Positions 45,732 to 55,925 of a stretch of DNA of 64,000 nucleotides are shown one piece after another. Source of the stretch: Chitinophagaceae bacterium UBA7600 (GTDB lineage: Bacteria > Bacteroidota > Bacteroidia > Chitinophagales > Chitinophagaceae). Position numbers and translations under genes: made by a program. The stretch is from contig DLKC01000084.1 in NCBI GenBank assembly GCA_002478885.1, positions 1 to 64,000 on the forward strand, read 5' to 3'. The notes under the pieces are model-generated. The model was given only the letters and a program-made list of their open reading frames with translations. It was not told where the DNA came from and searched no databases. Every line of letters starts with the position of its first letter. The first letter of the stretch is position 1.

Positions 45732-45791
45732 CCGTTTATCATTTCGGTTTGATAAACGGTATCCTTTAATACAAACAGTTCTCCGTTTATC
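45732..45791. promoter_or_regulatory. CCGTTTATC palindrome and third half-site before TonB receptor gene
   Basis: A perfect 10-bp inverted repeat, CCGTTTATCA (45732-45741) and TGATAAACGG (45750-45759), is followed by a third copy CCGTTTATC at 45783-45791. It resembles an operator. It lies 85-145 bp before the receptor start codon. Confidence 0.5.
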
Positions 45792-45875
45792 CATTTTTGC
45801 GTTTCCACACCGTTGCAGTCATTGAATTTAGCACTACGAAATTGAACGTAGTTTTTGAACCAACATTACTGCAAC

Positions 45876-48356
45876 ATGAAAAGTATCTACCAACGTTTTG
45901 TATTGCTGATTGCCTGCTCTGTACCGGTTGCAGCATTTGCACAACAAAACGCAAGAATAACAGGATCGGTAAGATCAACTGAAAATAAAATCGTTGAAGC
46001 CGCGACTGTGTACTTGCTGAATGCAAAAGATTCCACTGTTCAAAAGATGGCGATAACTGATAAGACCGGCCTTTTTGAAATTGATAAAATTAAGCCCGGC
46101 GATTTTCTTTTAAAGATTCAGGCTGTGGGCTATGAAACTTATATTACCGGTCATCTCAACATAGATGCAACGAAACAGTTTGCCGATGCAGGGACTATAC
46201 AATTGCACGCTGTTGCGCAATCTTTGAAAGCTGTAAGTGTTGCTGCACAACGGCCATTGGTAGAAACAAAAATCGACAAGACCGTTGTTAATGTTGACGC
46301 ATCGCCCACCAATACAGGCCTTTCGGCTTTGGAGATGTTGGAAAAATCACCCGGCGTTACGGTGGATAACGATGGTAATATCAGCCTGAAGGGAAAGCAG
46401 GGCGTAATGATTTTTATTGATGGGAAACCAGCTTACCTGAGTGGGCAAGACCTTACCAACTACCTTAAGAACATGCCGGCAAATCAACTTGACCAGATCG
46501 AAATCATGTCTCAGCCGCCGGCAAAATATGATGCATCGGGTAATTCCGGTATCATCAATTTCAAAACGAAGAAGAGTTCGGCCAATGGGTTTAATGCCAA
46601 TTTTTCAACTAGTGCCATCATTGCAAAATATTTTAAAAGCACCAGCAATATTAATTTCAACTGGAGAAAGGGAAAGGCCAACATTTACGGCAACTATGGC
46701 TATTCTCATTGGGAGGGGTTCAATGATATTACCATCAATCGCAGTCTTCGTGAAAGCAGGGAGTCAGCATTTAACAGGTATTCCGAACAGCATACATACG
46801 GTAAATTCAATGGCTACCCACACAACTTTAAAACAGGGATTGATTACTTCGCCAGTAAGAAAACCACTTTGGGTTTTGCCGTTAACGGGTTAGTCGATGA
46901 CAGGAAATTTACATCAAGCGGCACAGCAAATATTTACGACAGCATGCACAATTTTGTGCAATACAACAATGCGAGGTCGCAAACAAAAGACCCATGGACA
47001 AACCTTGGCTTCAATTTCAATATTCAACAAAAGCTCGATACTTCCGGCAAAGAGATATCAGCCGATCTCGATTATATTTTATACCGTACCAAAGGCAACC
47101 AGTATTCTGATAACTATTTATACAACGCGGATGGCAAGCCATCGGAAGAACCTTTTTTGCTAAAAGGTTACCTGCCCGGCAATATCGATATCTACAGTTT
47201 TAAAAGTGACTACAAGCAACCGATGAAAAATAACAGCACATTTGAAGCCGGTGTAAAATTGAGTTATGTAAAAACGGATAACGACGCCCAGTACAGCATT
47301 TATGAAACGGAAACAGGTTCGTGGGAAAAAGATGAATCGCGCAGCAATCACTTTATCTATAAAGAGAACATCAATGCAGCATACGTAAACCTTCAGCGGC
47401 AGATTAAAAAGTTCGGCCTGCAGTTAGGATTGCGCGCCGAGCAAACAATTGCCGAAGGCAACCAGGTAACAAAAGGCGAGTCGTTCAAAAAGAATTATAC
47501 CAAGTTGTTTCCAACCGCGTATATGAGTTACCAGGCTACGGATAACAACAGTTTCGCGGTATCATATGGCAGAAGAATTGAAAGGCCGGGTTACCAGGAT
47601 CTTAATCCTTTCCAGTACCAGCTCGATCGTTATACTTACCGGCAGGGAAATCCTAATCTTCAACCGCAGTTTAGCCATAATATCGAGGTTAGCTATAATT
47701 ACAAAGGGCAGTTGAATATCTCGGCGAACTACACAACGATTACCGACATTATAAACGATGTACTCATTACTACGAAAGAGCCCGGCGATTCCAATTACAC
47801 AACTTATCAAACCAAAGAAAATATTGCTTCAAATAAAAACATCGGATTGGCCGTTAGCTATAACCGCAAGTTTAATAAATGGTGGACACTAAATGTATTC
47901 GGCAATGTGTTTAACAACCATTATAAAGGCGTAATTGACAACGAACAAATAGATGTGAGCCTCACTTCGTTTGAAGCAAATCTCAGTAGCCAGTTTACTT
48001 TTAACAAAGGCTGGGCAGCAGAAGTCAGCGGGTTTTATAATTCAGAAAATCTTGCAAGCAGCAATATACTTGCACAACCGATGGGCATGTTCTCGCTGGG
48101 TGGAAGCAAGAAAATTTTAAAAGAGAAAGGTGCGGTGCGCATTAACGTAAGAGACCCCTTTTACCTCATGAGTTTCCGTGGAAGCACAGATCTCGACAAA
48201 GGCTATACACAAATTCACAGTTACTGGGACAACCGCCGCGTTATTCTCACCTTCACCTACCGTTTTGGGAAAACCAGCGGGCAACAGTCACGACGCAGGT
48301 CTACGGGAGCAGAAGATGAGCAGAACAGGATGAACCTGGGTAACGGTCAGCAATAA
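45876..48356 (+). CDS. TonB-dependent receptor-like outer-membrane protein (CarboxypepD_reg-like and OMP_b-brl_3)
   Basis: The product has 826 residues from the ATG at 45876. A TTG at 45855 would add seven residues before the signal peptide (MKSIYQRFVLLIACSVPVAAF) and is disfavoured. A carboxypeptidase regulatory-like domain follows (RITGSVRSTENKIVEAATVY). The plug region has ALEMLEKSPGVTVDNDGNIS and IFIDGKPAYLSGQDL. The rest is barrel (SYGRRIERPGYQDLNPFQYQ is a family mark). This subfamily is distinct from SusC, and no SusD partner was seen. The ligand is unknown. A hairpin terminator follows. Confidence 0.93.
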   Translation: MKSIYQRFVLLIACSVPVAAFAQQNARITGSVRSTENKIVEAATVYLLNAKDSTVQKMAITDKTGLFEIDKIKPGDFLLKIQAVGYETYITGHLNIDATKQFADAGTIQLHAVAQSLKAVSVAAQRPLVETKIDKTVVNVDASPTNTGLSALEMLEKSPGVTVDNDGNISLKGKQGVMIFIDGKPAYLSGQDLTNYLKNMPANQLDQIEIMSQPPAKYDASGNSGIINFKTKKSSANGFNANFSTSAIIAKYFKSTSNINFNWRKGKANIYGNYGYSHWEGFNDITINRSLRESRESAFNRYSEQHTYGKFNGYPHNFKTGIDYFASKKTTLGFAVNGLVDDRKFTSSGTANIYDSMHNFVQYNNARSQTKDPWTNLGFNFNIQQKLDTSGKEISADLDYILYRTKGNQYSDNYLYNADGKPSEEPFLLKGYLPGNIDIYSFKSDYKQPMKNNSTFEAGVKLSYVKTDNDAQYSIYETETGSWEKDESRSNHFIYKENINAAYVNLQRQIKKFGLQLGLRAEQTIAEGNQVTKGESFKKNYTKLFPTAYMSYQATDNNSFAVSYGRRIERPGYQDLNPFQYQLDRYTYRQGNPNLQPQFSHNIEVSYNYKGQLNISANYTTITDIINDVLITTKEPGDSNYTTYQTKENIASNKNIGLAVSYNRKFNKWWTLNVFGNVFNNHYKGVIDNEQIDVSLTSFEANLSSQFTFNKGWAAEVSGFYNSENLASSNILAQPMGMFSLGGSKKILKEKGAVRINVRDPFYLMSFRGSTDLDKGYTQIHSYWDNRRVILTFTYRFGKTSGQQSRRRSTGAEDEQNRMNLGNGQQ

Positions 48357-48380
48357 TTTTTTTCTCATGTGCATTATACC

Positions 48381-48407
48381 GGCCCTGGTTTCCACCGGGG
48401 CTTTTTT
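48381..48407 (+). terminator. terminator after TonB receptor gene
   Basis: The stem GCCCTGG-TTTCCA-CCGGGGC with one mismatch is followed by TTTTTT. Confidence 0.8.
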
Positions 48408-48417
48408 CTTTGTTTGC

Positions 48418-48462
48418 GGGCTGTAGCCTTTCATGGCATCGGCTCTTGCGTCGCACTCTTCG
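48418..48462 (-). repeat. single repeat arm
   Basis: The core CTTGCGTCGCACTCTT (48445-48460) is preceded by a left arm including TGGCATC. No right arm was found. Confidence 0.8.
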
Positions 48463-48511
48463 GCTTTGGTAACACTAAATAAAAGCCGCTATTTTATAAA
48501 ATGAACATTTG

Positions 48512-48519
48512 TATTTTTG
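48512..48519 (+). promoter_or_regulatory. candidate -7 box of yajQ
   Basis: TATTTTTG matches TAnnTTTG and lies 38 bp before the ATG at 48558. The -33 region is not clear. Confidence 0.4.
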
Positions 48520-48557
48520 TTACCTTACTTTTTAATACCGAACTCAAAAAACAATAT

Positions 48558-49049
48558 ATGCCATCATTCGATATTGCCAGCAAAGTTGATCTGCAAACGC
48601 TTGACAACGCCATTAACACCGTAAAGAAAGAAATAGCCAACCGGTTCGATTTTAAAAATTCGCCCGTCTCTATCGACCTGAATAAGAAAGACTTTAAAGT
48701 AAATATTGAAGTGGAAAGCGACATGAAGATGAAGCAGGTGATTGATGTTATCATCAGCCGCAGTATGAAGCAGGGGATAGACTCCAACGCTTTTGATTTT
48801 AGTAAAGATGCTTACCCAAGCGGGAAGGTGGTAAAAAAAGAAGTAAGTGTTCGAAATGGCCTTAAACAGGAAGATGCGAAAAAGATAGTCAAACTTATCA
48901 AGGATGCCGACCTGAAAGTGCAGGCCGCAATAATGGACGACGTTATTCGCGTTACCGGCAAAAAGATCGACGATCTTCAATCAGCGATTGCAGCCTGCCG
49001 TTCAGCCAATCTTGGTATTCCGTTACAGTTTATCAACATGAAATCATAA
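48558..49049 (+). CDS. yajQ: YajQ family nucleotide-binding protein
   Basis: The product has 163 residues from the ATG at 48558. The frame extends upstream to 48501, but MPSFDIASKVDLQ is the conserved family start. Two ferredoxin-like domains are recognisable, with KEIANRFDFKN and LKQEDAKKIVKLIKD. YajQ proteins bind nucleotides and RNA, and c-di-GMP in Xanthomonas, and can act as transcription partners. The function in Bacteroidota is unclear. A terminator follows 28 bp later. Confidence 0.95.
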   Translation: MPSFDIASKVDLQTLDNAINTVKKEIANRFDFKNSPVSIDLNKKDFKVNIEVESDMKMKQVIDVIISRSMKQGIDSNAFDFSKDAYPSGKVVKKEVSVRNGLKQEDAKKIVKLIKDADLKVQAAIMDDVIRVTGKKIDDLQSAIAACRSANLGIPLQFINMKS

Positions 49050-49076
49050 TTCCCGGTGTGTATACTTAATTTTTAA

Positions 49077-49109
49077 AAACAGCGAAGCAATATGTTTCGC
49101 TGTTTTTTT
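49077..49109 (+). terminator. rho-independent terminator of yajQ
   Basis: The stem AAACAGCGAA / TTCGCTGTTT is followed by a run of T. Confidence 0.88.
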
Positions 49110-49129
49110 ATGTTGCTGATAAAGTGAAC

Positions 49130-49142
49130 GTACACGAGTGCG
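49130..49142 (+). repeat. truncated repeat core
   Basis: GTACACGAGTGCG preceded by TGAAC matches the first 13 bases of the core with one change. The sequence then diverges (GTTCCAAAT). Confidence 0.6.
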
Positions 49143-49231
49143 GTTCCAAATAGTTCCTCGCTGACAGGCGACATATAAGATCAGCATTATGCTGTCGCCT
49201 GTAACATCACCATCCATATTGTGTTTAAAGA

Positions 49232-51625
49232 CTAAAAATTATAAGAGACTGTTGCGATCAATTGTCTTGGCGCAATCGGGTTAACGCTGTAATTCTCATG
49301 CACGATATAACTGAATGTGTTGCTGAGGTTTGAAAGCTTCGCCATGAAGGAAATGTGTTTAATACTGTAGCCGGCAGAAAGATCGATGGTTGTAAATCCA
49401 TCAACCGGTATAAGCCTTGAATATTGCTGCGTTTGACCAACAGTATTGTTGTATCCACCATAGCGTTTGCCGGTGTAAAAGACAGAGGCTCCAATCTTTA
49501 AACCTTTTACGGCGAAGCTGTTGAACGTGTAAAACACGCTTCCGTTAGCGGTATGTTGCGGAGTGTTCACGAGCCTTTCACCTTCGATAAAACTCCCTTT
49601 GGTATCGGGTGTTTTTGAATAACGCATGTCGTTATAACTGTACCCCGCTGTAATGCTTAGATTATTAACAGGGCGAACCGTAATGTCTAGTTCTGCACCT
49701 TTACTGTTGGTTTCTCCAACAAGTTCTTTAAGATTGATGTTGCTGTTTTCATTGCCGGCGCTGTCGAATTGCGCTGTTTGGGCAAGGTTGTTGTTTACGA
49801 TCATGTACAGCGTAAGGTTCGCACTTAATAATCCTTTGAAAAAGTCGTTCTTAACACCCAGTTCAAACTGGTCGATGATGGAAGGAGAAAGCGCCCGGTA
49901 ATAAATATCCGTTCCGGTATTGGGTGCAAAAGAATTGGAATAGCTCGCAAACAGCGCGGTGGATGCTGTTGGTTTGTAAACCAACCCAACCCTCGGCGAA
50001 AATGCCCGGTCAGCTTTGTAAACCCCTTTTGTTGAACTGTCTGAAAACAATAAATAATTTGTGGTGGCCGCAGGCGATTGTTGTATTGACCAGCGAATAC
50101 CTGCAAGTAAATTCAGCTTTGGCGAAATGGCAACCAGGTCCTGTACAAATACGCCAAACCTGTTGACGGGTGTTTTTACCAATGTCTTTTCAAGCGCCGC
50201 GGGAATATCTGTGCGTGCCTCGTATTTATCGTCGTCAAAAATATTAATAGTGTCGAAAGTTGTGGGATTTGTAAAGGCATATGTTGAGGTTAAGTAGTGC
50301 TCTGCGTCCATACCGCTTAGCAGCGTATGTTTCATATGCCATGTTCTGAATTTACCGGTTAGATTGGCCTGTGCCACATAATATTCTTCTTCTGATTTTA
50401 TCTTGTTCAACGGCCTGTAAAAATCGCCGTTGGTCTGTATTTGAACTCTTTCGGTGGCATAATAATCCCGATTGAATTGCTGGTAAGAAGCAATGGTGTT
50501 AATACTCCATGAATCATTGAATTTATGCCGTAATTCAACTGATGCTGTTGCCTGTTGTGCAATATTATACTGCCAGGGGGTGCCGAGGAATTTGCTGCGG
50601 CCAAGGTCTGCAAGTGTATTTGGTTCCGTTAATATTGACCCAGTACCAAAGTCTGGAGTGAACTTACTGTACAGGTAGTCACCCTGAACAATAATTTCTG
50701 TTTTGCCGCTTAGCTTAAACAGGAAAGAAGGATTTACATAGTATCTTTTTGAACTTACTTCATCGCGGTAGCTGTTCATCGATTCGAATGTTCCGTTAAC
50801 ACGATAAGCAACAGATTTCGAAATGGGCCCATATACATCAAAGGAGGGTTTGTAAAGATCATAGCTGCCGGCACGCATCGAAACCTCGCCACCAAAATTG
50901 AACCTGGGTTGTTTGGTCACCATATTGATGATGCCGCCGGGAGCAACGTTCCCATACAATATTGCTGCACTGCCTTTAAGTATTTCTACTTTTTCAAGCC
51001 CGCTTATTTCTGGCATTACACCCGTATTGATGCGCGACCCGTTCTTGAACATATTGTTAGCGCCGAGATTGTAACCACGCGCATAAAACGATTCCTGTAC
51101 GCTGCCACGGGTTGTGCCGAGATAAACACCGTTTACATTTTTAATCACATCGCTTAATCTTTGTGCCTGCTGGTTGCGCATCAGCACTTCGCCAATCACA
51201 GTGATGCTTTGCGGGATTTCTCTTGTCATCACAGGCAGCTTACCGAGGTTGGTGGTGCGGTTGTTAGGCCCTCTCGTTCCGGTAACGATCACTTCCTGGA
51301 GTTCTTCTGCGCTTTCTTTTAATGTAAAATCTATGTTCTTTGTTTCGCCGTTGGCAACCGCAATTTCAACAGATTGTGTTTGTAATCCAACATGAGCAGC
51401 GATCACACTATACCTGCCGTCTTCTACGTTGCTGAATACATAATTACCTTTTTCATCACTGAGCACTTTCAAGCGCGTATCTTTTAAAAAAACGGTAACA
51501 AACGCCGCGGGTTTTCCATCAACGGTGGTTAGCTTTCCTTTTACGGTGCCGTGACCGGCTTGTGCATTTACAGAGAAACTACAAAACATCGCCAGTATAA
51601 CACATGTCACTATTTTCATAAGCAT
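49232..51625 (-). CDS. TonB-dependent siderophore-type receptor
   Basis: The product has 797 residues from the ATG at 51625, with a further possible start at 51619. The frame extends to 51694, but the extension is basic and lies before the signal peptide (ending VNAQ). A carboxypeptidase regulatory-like domain (GTVKGKLTTVDGKPAAFVTV) is followed by a plug with EVIVTGTRG and LSDVIKNVNGVYLG. The barrel ends in a strand with terminal Phe (LIATVSYNF). The segment MPEISGLEKVEILKGSAAIL is typical of siderophore receptors such as FhuE/FoxA types. The ligand cannot be read. No siderophore synthesis genes are nearby. Confidence 0.93.
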   Translation of the reverse strand: MLMKIVTCVILAMFCSFSVNAQAGHGTVKGKLTTVDGKPAAFVTVFLKDTRLKVLSDEKGNYVFSNVEDGRYSVIAAHVGLQTQSVEIAVANGETKNIDFTLKESAEELQEVIVTGTRGPNNRTTNLGKLPVMTREIPQSITVIGEVLMRNQQAQRLSDVIKNVNGVYLGTTRGSVQESFYARGYNLGANNMFKNGSRINTGVMPEISGLEKVEILKGSAAILYGNVAPGGIINMVTKQPRFNFGGEVSMRAGSYDLYKPSFDVYGPISKSVAYRVNGTFESMNSYRDEVSSKRYYVNPSFLFKLSGKTEIIVQGDYLYSKFTPDFGTGSILTEPNTLADLGRSKFLGTPWQYNIAQQATASVELRHKFNDSWSINTIASYQQFNRDYYATERVQIQTNGDFYRPLNKIKSEEEYYVAQANLTGKFRTWHMKHTLLSGMDAEHYLTSTYAFTNPTTFDTINIFDDDKYEARTDIPAALEKTLVKTPVNRFGVFVQDLVAISPKLNLLAGIRWSIQQSPAATTNYLLFSDSSTKGVYKADRAFSPRVGLVYKPTASTALFASYSNSFAPNTGTDIYYRALSPSIIDQFELGVKNDFFKGLLSANLTLYMIVNNNLAQTAQFDSAGNENSNINLKELVGETNSKGAELDITVRPVNNLSITAGYSYNDMRYSKTPDTKGSFIEGERLVNTPQHTANGSVFYTFNSFAVKGLKIGASVFYTGKRYGGYNNTVGQTQQYSRLIPVDGFTTIDLSAGYSIKHISFMAKLSNLSNTFSYIVHENYSVNPIAPRQLIATVSYNF

Positions 51626-51757
51626 TTTTTCTGCTGCAAAAGAACTGCGCAATAAACGAGCATGCTTACGGAATCGGAAACGCTGTTTACGCAATCGGTA
51701 AATTGATTTTCAGAAAGCAGCAAACGTTGTTGAAGATAATGGAGCTGTTTTTTATGT

Positions 51758-51931
51758 ACCAGGCTTCACCACTTTGTGGGGCTGCTGTTGCGTCGCACAC
51801 TTCAGCTGCAGTGGTGCTGTGCCCGGTTTGGCTATGGTTAACAAGTATACTACGGAGTATTAGAAAAATGTTTTTGTTTTTGGTGACCTTTGCGCAAGGC
51901 GCACAAGAGTGTGATGCCTGATAATCCGGCA
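51758..51931. repeat. paired repeat element downstream of dnaE, right arm degenerate
   Basis: The left arm core is at 51787-51802, followed by CAG and later TGCTGTGC, as in the copy upstream of dnaE at 55725. The right arm core GCACAAGAGTGTGATGC (51901-51917) is degenerate. The element fills most of the gap between dnaE and the receptor gene. Confidence 0.8.
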
Positions 51932-51983
51932 CTGACGCATAACAAAAAACCTAAACATACAAAAAAAGGACCCAAAAATATCA

Positions 51984-54900
51984 TCACCCAACCAGTGCGA
52001 CGCTTATTTCCACATCAGGATTGTTCATGAGATAATATGCCATCTCTTCGTTCATAGAGAAGCCTTTTTCAAGCGTGTAAAGTGTTACGCGTAGATTTTC
52101 GTCGCTTTCGCTGATGTTGAAACGTAGCGAGGACTTGCCGGGGTTTTTGCGCACATTGTCATCGACAAATTCAACAAACTCCTGTGTGATGCGCGCTGAA
52201 GCAATATTGATGTCGAGTTGCCTGGTAAGATTTTGTTTGAGTGTCTCAAGCAAAGAAATACTCATTACTTTAAACTCATACTGATCGCTGTTAAATCGTT
52301 GCTTGAAAAATCCATTCACCACGAGGTTGTTGCCTTTCTCCATATAGTTTTGAAACTTCACATAATCATCGCTCCACAAAGCTATTTCGGCTTTTCCGCT
52401 AAAATCTTCAATGGTCAAAATGCCAAAGTTGCGGCCTGTTTTTGTAACGCGGTGCTGAGCATCAACCACCAGGCCGGCAATACGAAAATTGCGGTTGGCG
52501 TTGGCGGCTGTAAGCGTTGCTGAGTCTTTCACTTCGTTGAATTCGCTCAACTGCATAATACCGTAATATTTCAGCTCGAATTTGAAATGATCCAACGGGT
52601 GGCCGCTCATAAACATGCCGGTCACTTCTTTTTCAAAATCCAGTTTTTCGGTCAGCGTCCATTCTTCGCAGGAAGGAAGTTTAGGCGTAGCGATCTCGGG
52701 CATTATGCTGTCGCCAAACAAGCTGTTGCTGCTTTGTTGTTTATTGTTGTGAAACACGTTGCCAAAACGAATGATGCGTTCGATGCCGTTCATGGTCTCC
52801 CCGGAGGGGGTGTAAAAATATTGCGCACGGTGTATTTCTTTAAAACAATCGAAAGCGCCGGCATAAGCAAGACTTTCAATTGATTTTTTATTTACTGTTC
52901 GCTGGTTAACGCGTTTGATAAGGTCGAAAATATCTTTATAATGGCCGCCTTTGTTGCGTTCATCGATCAAACTCTCGATCGCTGCTTCACCAACACCTTT
53001 TAAACCGCCGAGGCCAAACCTGATCTCGCCTTTCAGGTTTACCGCAAAACCTTTCAACGATTCGTTTACATCGGGGCCGAGCACTTTTAGCCCCATGCGT
53101 TTACACTCTTCCATGAAGAAGGTGATCTTTTCAATAGCACCTGCATGGTTTAAAACGGCAGCCATATATTCGCTCGGGTAGTGGGCTTTTAAATATCCTG
53201 TTTGATAAGCCACCAGCCCGTAACAGGTGGAGTGCGATTTATTGAAAGCGTATTGAGCAAAGGCTTCCCAATCGGTCCACACTTTTTCGAGGGTTTCTTT
53301 TGCATGGCCTTTTGCTGTCGCGCCATCCATAAACTTGCCTTTCATTTTATCCAGCGTCTTGCGGTCTTTTTTACCCATTGCTTTACGCAACACGTCGGCA
53401 TCGCCTTTTGAGAAGCCTGCTATACTTTGGCTTAGCAGCATCACCTGTTCCTGGTACACCGTAATGCCGTATGTTTCTTCCAGGTATTCTTTCATTACAT
53501 CGAGGTCATACACCACTTCCTCCCGGCCATGTTTGCGGGCTACGTATTGCGGTATATAAGCCATCGGGCCGGGACGGTACAACGCGTTCATCGCAATAAG
53601 ATCGGCAAACTTGTCGGGCTTCAATTCACGCAGGTATTTTTGCATGCCCACACTTTCAAACTGAAAAGTGCCATTGGTTTCGCCGCGCTGATAAAGTTCA
53701 AAGGTCTTCTCATCATCGAGAGGGATATTATCCAGGTCAACATCAACTTTGTGGTTTTGCCTGATCAGTTCCAATGCGGTTTTTAAAATGGACAAGGTTT
53801 TTAAACCAAGAAAGTCCATCTTGATTACACCAGACTCTTCAATTACGCTCCCTTCGATTTGCGTTACCCAGAGGTCTGAGTCTTTCGCGGTAGCAACAGG
53901 AATTAGATCGGTGAGGTCTTTCGGCGCAATGATGATACCGGCTGCATGAATGCCGGTGTTGCGAACGGACCCTTCGAGTCGCTCTGCTTCTTTCAAAACC
54001 TGCGCACGAATATCTGTGCCATGATAAATTTCCCGCAGTTTTTTTATGTTCTCCAGTTCTTCGCCGCCATAACCTTCTTTATCTTCCAATGATTTTTGCC
54101 CGTCTTTTGATTCTTTTGCGGTCATTGGCGCAGTAAGTACACGGCCTAGGTCGGTACCAGGCCTGTCGGGAACCATTTTAGCCAGCGCATTACTTTCTGT
54201 TAAAGGAAGATCCATTACCCGTGCCACATCTTTAATACTCATCTTAGCAGCCATTGTGCCGTAGGTTATAATCTGCGCCACCTGGTTTTTGCCATATTTA
54301 TCAACAACATAGTTGATCACTTTCTGCCTGCCATCATCGTCAAAATCTGTATCAATATCGGGCATCGACTTTCTGTCAGGGTTTAAAAATCTTTCAAACA
54401 GCAACTTGTATTTTATCGGGTCAATGTTTGTGATGCCTATACAAAAAGCCACCACGCTACCGGCAGCAGAACCGCGGCCGGGGCCGACAAATACACCCAT
54501 ATCACGGCCTGCTTTAATAAAATCACTCACAATTAAGAAGTAACCGGCAAAGCCCATCGTTTTTATGGTGAACAATTCGAAGTCAAGCCTTTCCCGAATC
54601 TCTTCCGTTATTTCACTGTAGCGCTGCCTCGCTCCTTCATATGTCAGGTGATGCAGAAAATTCCATTGGTTTATATTGCTATCATCGCTGGTTTGAAATT
54701 CTTTTGGAATTGGGAAGGCGGGCAGCAGTATGTCTTTCTTCAGGTTGAGCACTTCCACTTTATCAACGATGGCATTGGTATTATCGAGCGCTTCTGGAAT
54801 ATCACTGAAGAGATCGTACATCTCTTCCTGTGTTTTAAAATAAAACTGGTTATTCGGAAACTTAAAGCGCCTGTTCTTTAAATGAATGTCGTCATTTACA

Positions 54901-55661
54901 AAATCGTCAAAGCCGGGTGTGCTCTGCTTTTCACCAGTGTTGATGCAAAGCAATATGTCGTGGGCATTGTAATCGTCTTTGTCTGTATAATGGCTATCAT
55001 TGGTTGCGATGACCGGCACATTGTGCTTCTTGGCAAACTTCAACAATGTGCTGTTGATGATTTCCTGCTCCTTTATATTATGGCGCTGTAGTTCTACATA
55101 ATAATCATCGCCAAACATATTGAGCCACCACCTGAATTCTTTTTCCGCTGCTTCTTCGCCATCGTGTAAAATTGTCTGCGGAACATATGCACCAATACAG
55201 CATGTTGTTGCAATAAGACCTTCGTGGTATTTTTCGATCAGCTCTTTATCTATGCGCGGGTATTTGCTATACATACCTTCAATAAAACCAAGCGAGGTAA
55301 GTTTTACCAGGTTGGCGTAACCTTTTTTGTTTTTTGCCAGCAATACCTGGTGGTAGCGTTCATCCTTTTGTTCTTTTGAGAAAGTTTTGCGATGGCGGTC
55401 CTGCACCACATAGAATTCGCAGCCGACAATAGGTTTTATTACCGGTTCAAGGATATCTTTCCCGTCTTCTGTTTTGCCAACAACCTTCGTATTGTTCCAT
55501 GCCTGTTTTACAAATTCAAAAACGCCAAACATGTTACCGTGGTCAGTTATCGCTACAGCGGGCATGTTTAGTTTCCCGGCTTTTTTATACAATGCTTCTA
55601 TCGATGCAGCTCCGTCGAGCAACGAATATTGTGTGTGTACATGCAGATGAGAAAACGTCAT
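51984..55661 (-). CDS. dnaE: DNA polymerase III alpha subunit
   Basis: This is the replicative polymerase, 1225 residues from the ATG at 55661. The frame continues to 55736 into a repeat core, but MTFSHLHVHTQYSLLDGA is the conserved start. The PHP domain (HLHVHTQYS, TDHGNMFG) is at the N-terminus. The palm catalytic aspartates are in PDIDTDFDDDGR near residue 455, preceded by GRGSAAGS. The beta-clamp, OB-fold (FRIAGLVVDAQHRVTKTGRNF) and C-terminal tau-binding regions follow. It is DnaE1-type by length. It is flanked on both sides by repeat arms of the same subtype. Confidence 0.97.
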   Translation of the reverse strand: MTFSHLHVHTQYSLLDGAASIEALYKKAGKLNMPAVAITDHGNMFGVFEFVKQAWNNTKVVGKTEDGKDILEPVIKPIVGCEFYVVQDRHRKTFSKEQKDERYHQVLLAKNKKGYANLVKLTSLGFIEGMYSKYPRIDKELIEKYHEGLIATTCCIGAYVPQTILHDGEEAAEKEFRWWLNMFGDDYYVELQRHNIKEQEIINSTLLKFAKKHNVPVIATNDSHYTDKDDYNAHDILLCINTGEKQSTPGFDDFVNDDIHLKNRRFKFPNNQFYFKTQEEMYDLFSDIPEALDNTNAIVDKVEVLNLKKDILLPAFPIPKEFQTSDDSNINQWNFLHHLTYEGARQRYSEITEEIRERLDFELFTIKTMGFAGYFLIVSDFIKAGRDMGVFVGPGRGSAAGSVVAFCIGITNIDPIKYKLLFERFLNPDRKSMPDIDTDFDDDGRQKVINYVVDKYGKNQVAQIITYGTMAAKMSIKDVARVMDLPLTESNALAKMVPDRPGTDLGRVLTAPMTAKESKDGQKSLEDKEGYGGEELENIKKLREIYHGTDIRAQVLKEAERLEGSVRNTGIHAAGIIIAPKDLTDLIPVATAKDSDLWVTQIEGSVIEESGVIKMDFLGLKTLSILKTALELIRQNHKVDVDLDNIPLDDEKTFELYQRGETNGTFQFESVGMQKYLRELKPDKFADLIAMNALYRPGPMAYIPQYVARKHGREEVVYDLDVMKEYLEETYGITVYQEQVMLLSQSIAGFSKGDADVLRKAMGKKDRKTLDKMKGKFMDGATAKGHAKETLEKVWTDWEAFAQYAFNKSHSTCYGLVAYQTGYLKAHYPSEYMAAVLNHAGAIEKITFFMEECKRMGLKVLGPDVNESLKGFAVNLKGEIRFGLGGLKGVGEAAIESLIDERNKGGHYKDIFDLIKRVNQRTVNKKSIESLAYAGAFDCFKEIHRAQYFYTPSGETMNGIERIIRFGNVFHNNKQQSSNSLFGDSIMPEIATPKLPSCEEWTLTEKLDFEKEVTGMFMSGHPLDHFKFELKYYGIMQLSEFNEVKDSATLTAANANRNFRIAGLVVDAQHRVTKTGRNFGILTIEDFSGKAEIALWSDDYVKFQNYMEKGNNLVVNGFFKQRFNSDQYEFKVMSISLLETLKQNLTRQLDINIASARITQEFVEFVDDNVRKNPGKSSLRFNISESDENLRVTLYTLEKGFSMNEEMAYYLMNNPDVEISVALVG

Positions 55662-55695
55662 ATCCTGGTTCCTCTGTATTTTATATTTTTTCGAG

Positions 55696-55742
55696 CCTGG
55701 CTTCAATATCAGTATTTGGCTGTTGTTGCGTCGCACACTTCA
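55696..55742 (-). repeat. single repeat arm upstream of dnaE
   Basis: The core GTTGCGTCGCACACTT is at 55725-55740, preceded by CCTGGCTTC at 55697. It lies 35-80 bp before the dnaE start, so it could sit in the promoter or leader. Confidence 0.85.
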
Positions 55743-55925
55743 GGTTCCGGGAATGCTGTGCGGACAACAAATGCCACAGGCTCAAGTCAATTTGCGAATT
55801 TCGCCATTTGCAGGCAGTGAAAGAAGCCAATATTTATCCACATCCTGCGTTTCCCTCGTAGAATTACCAAAAAGTTTTTCACTTCATTTGCCCTGAACGG
55901 CTGATGGGCTTAAATTGCAACGTTG

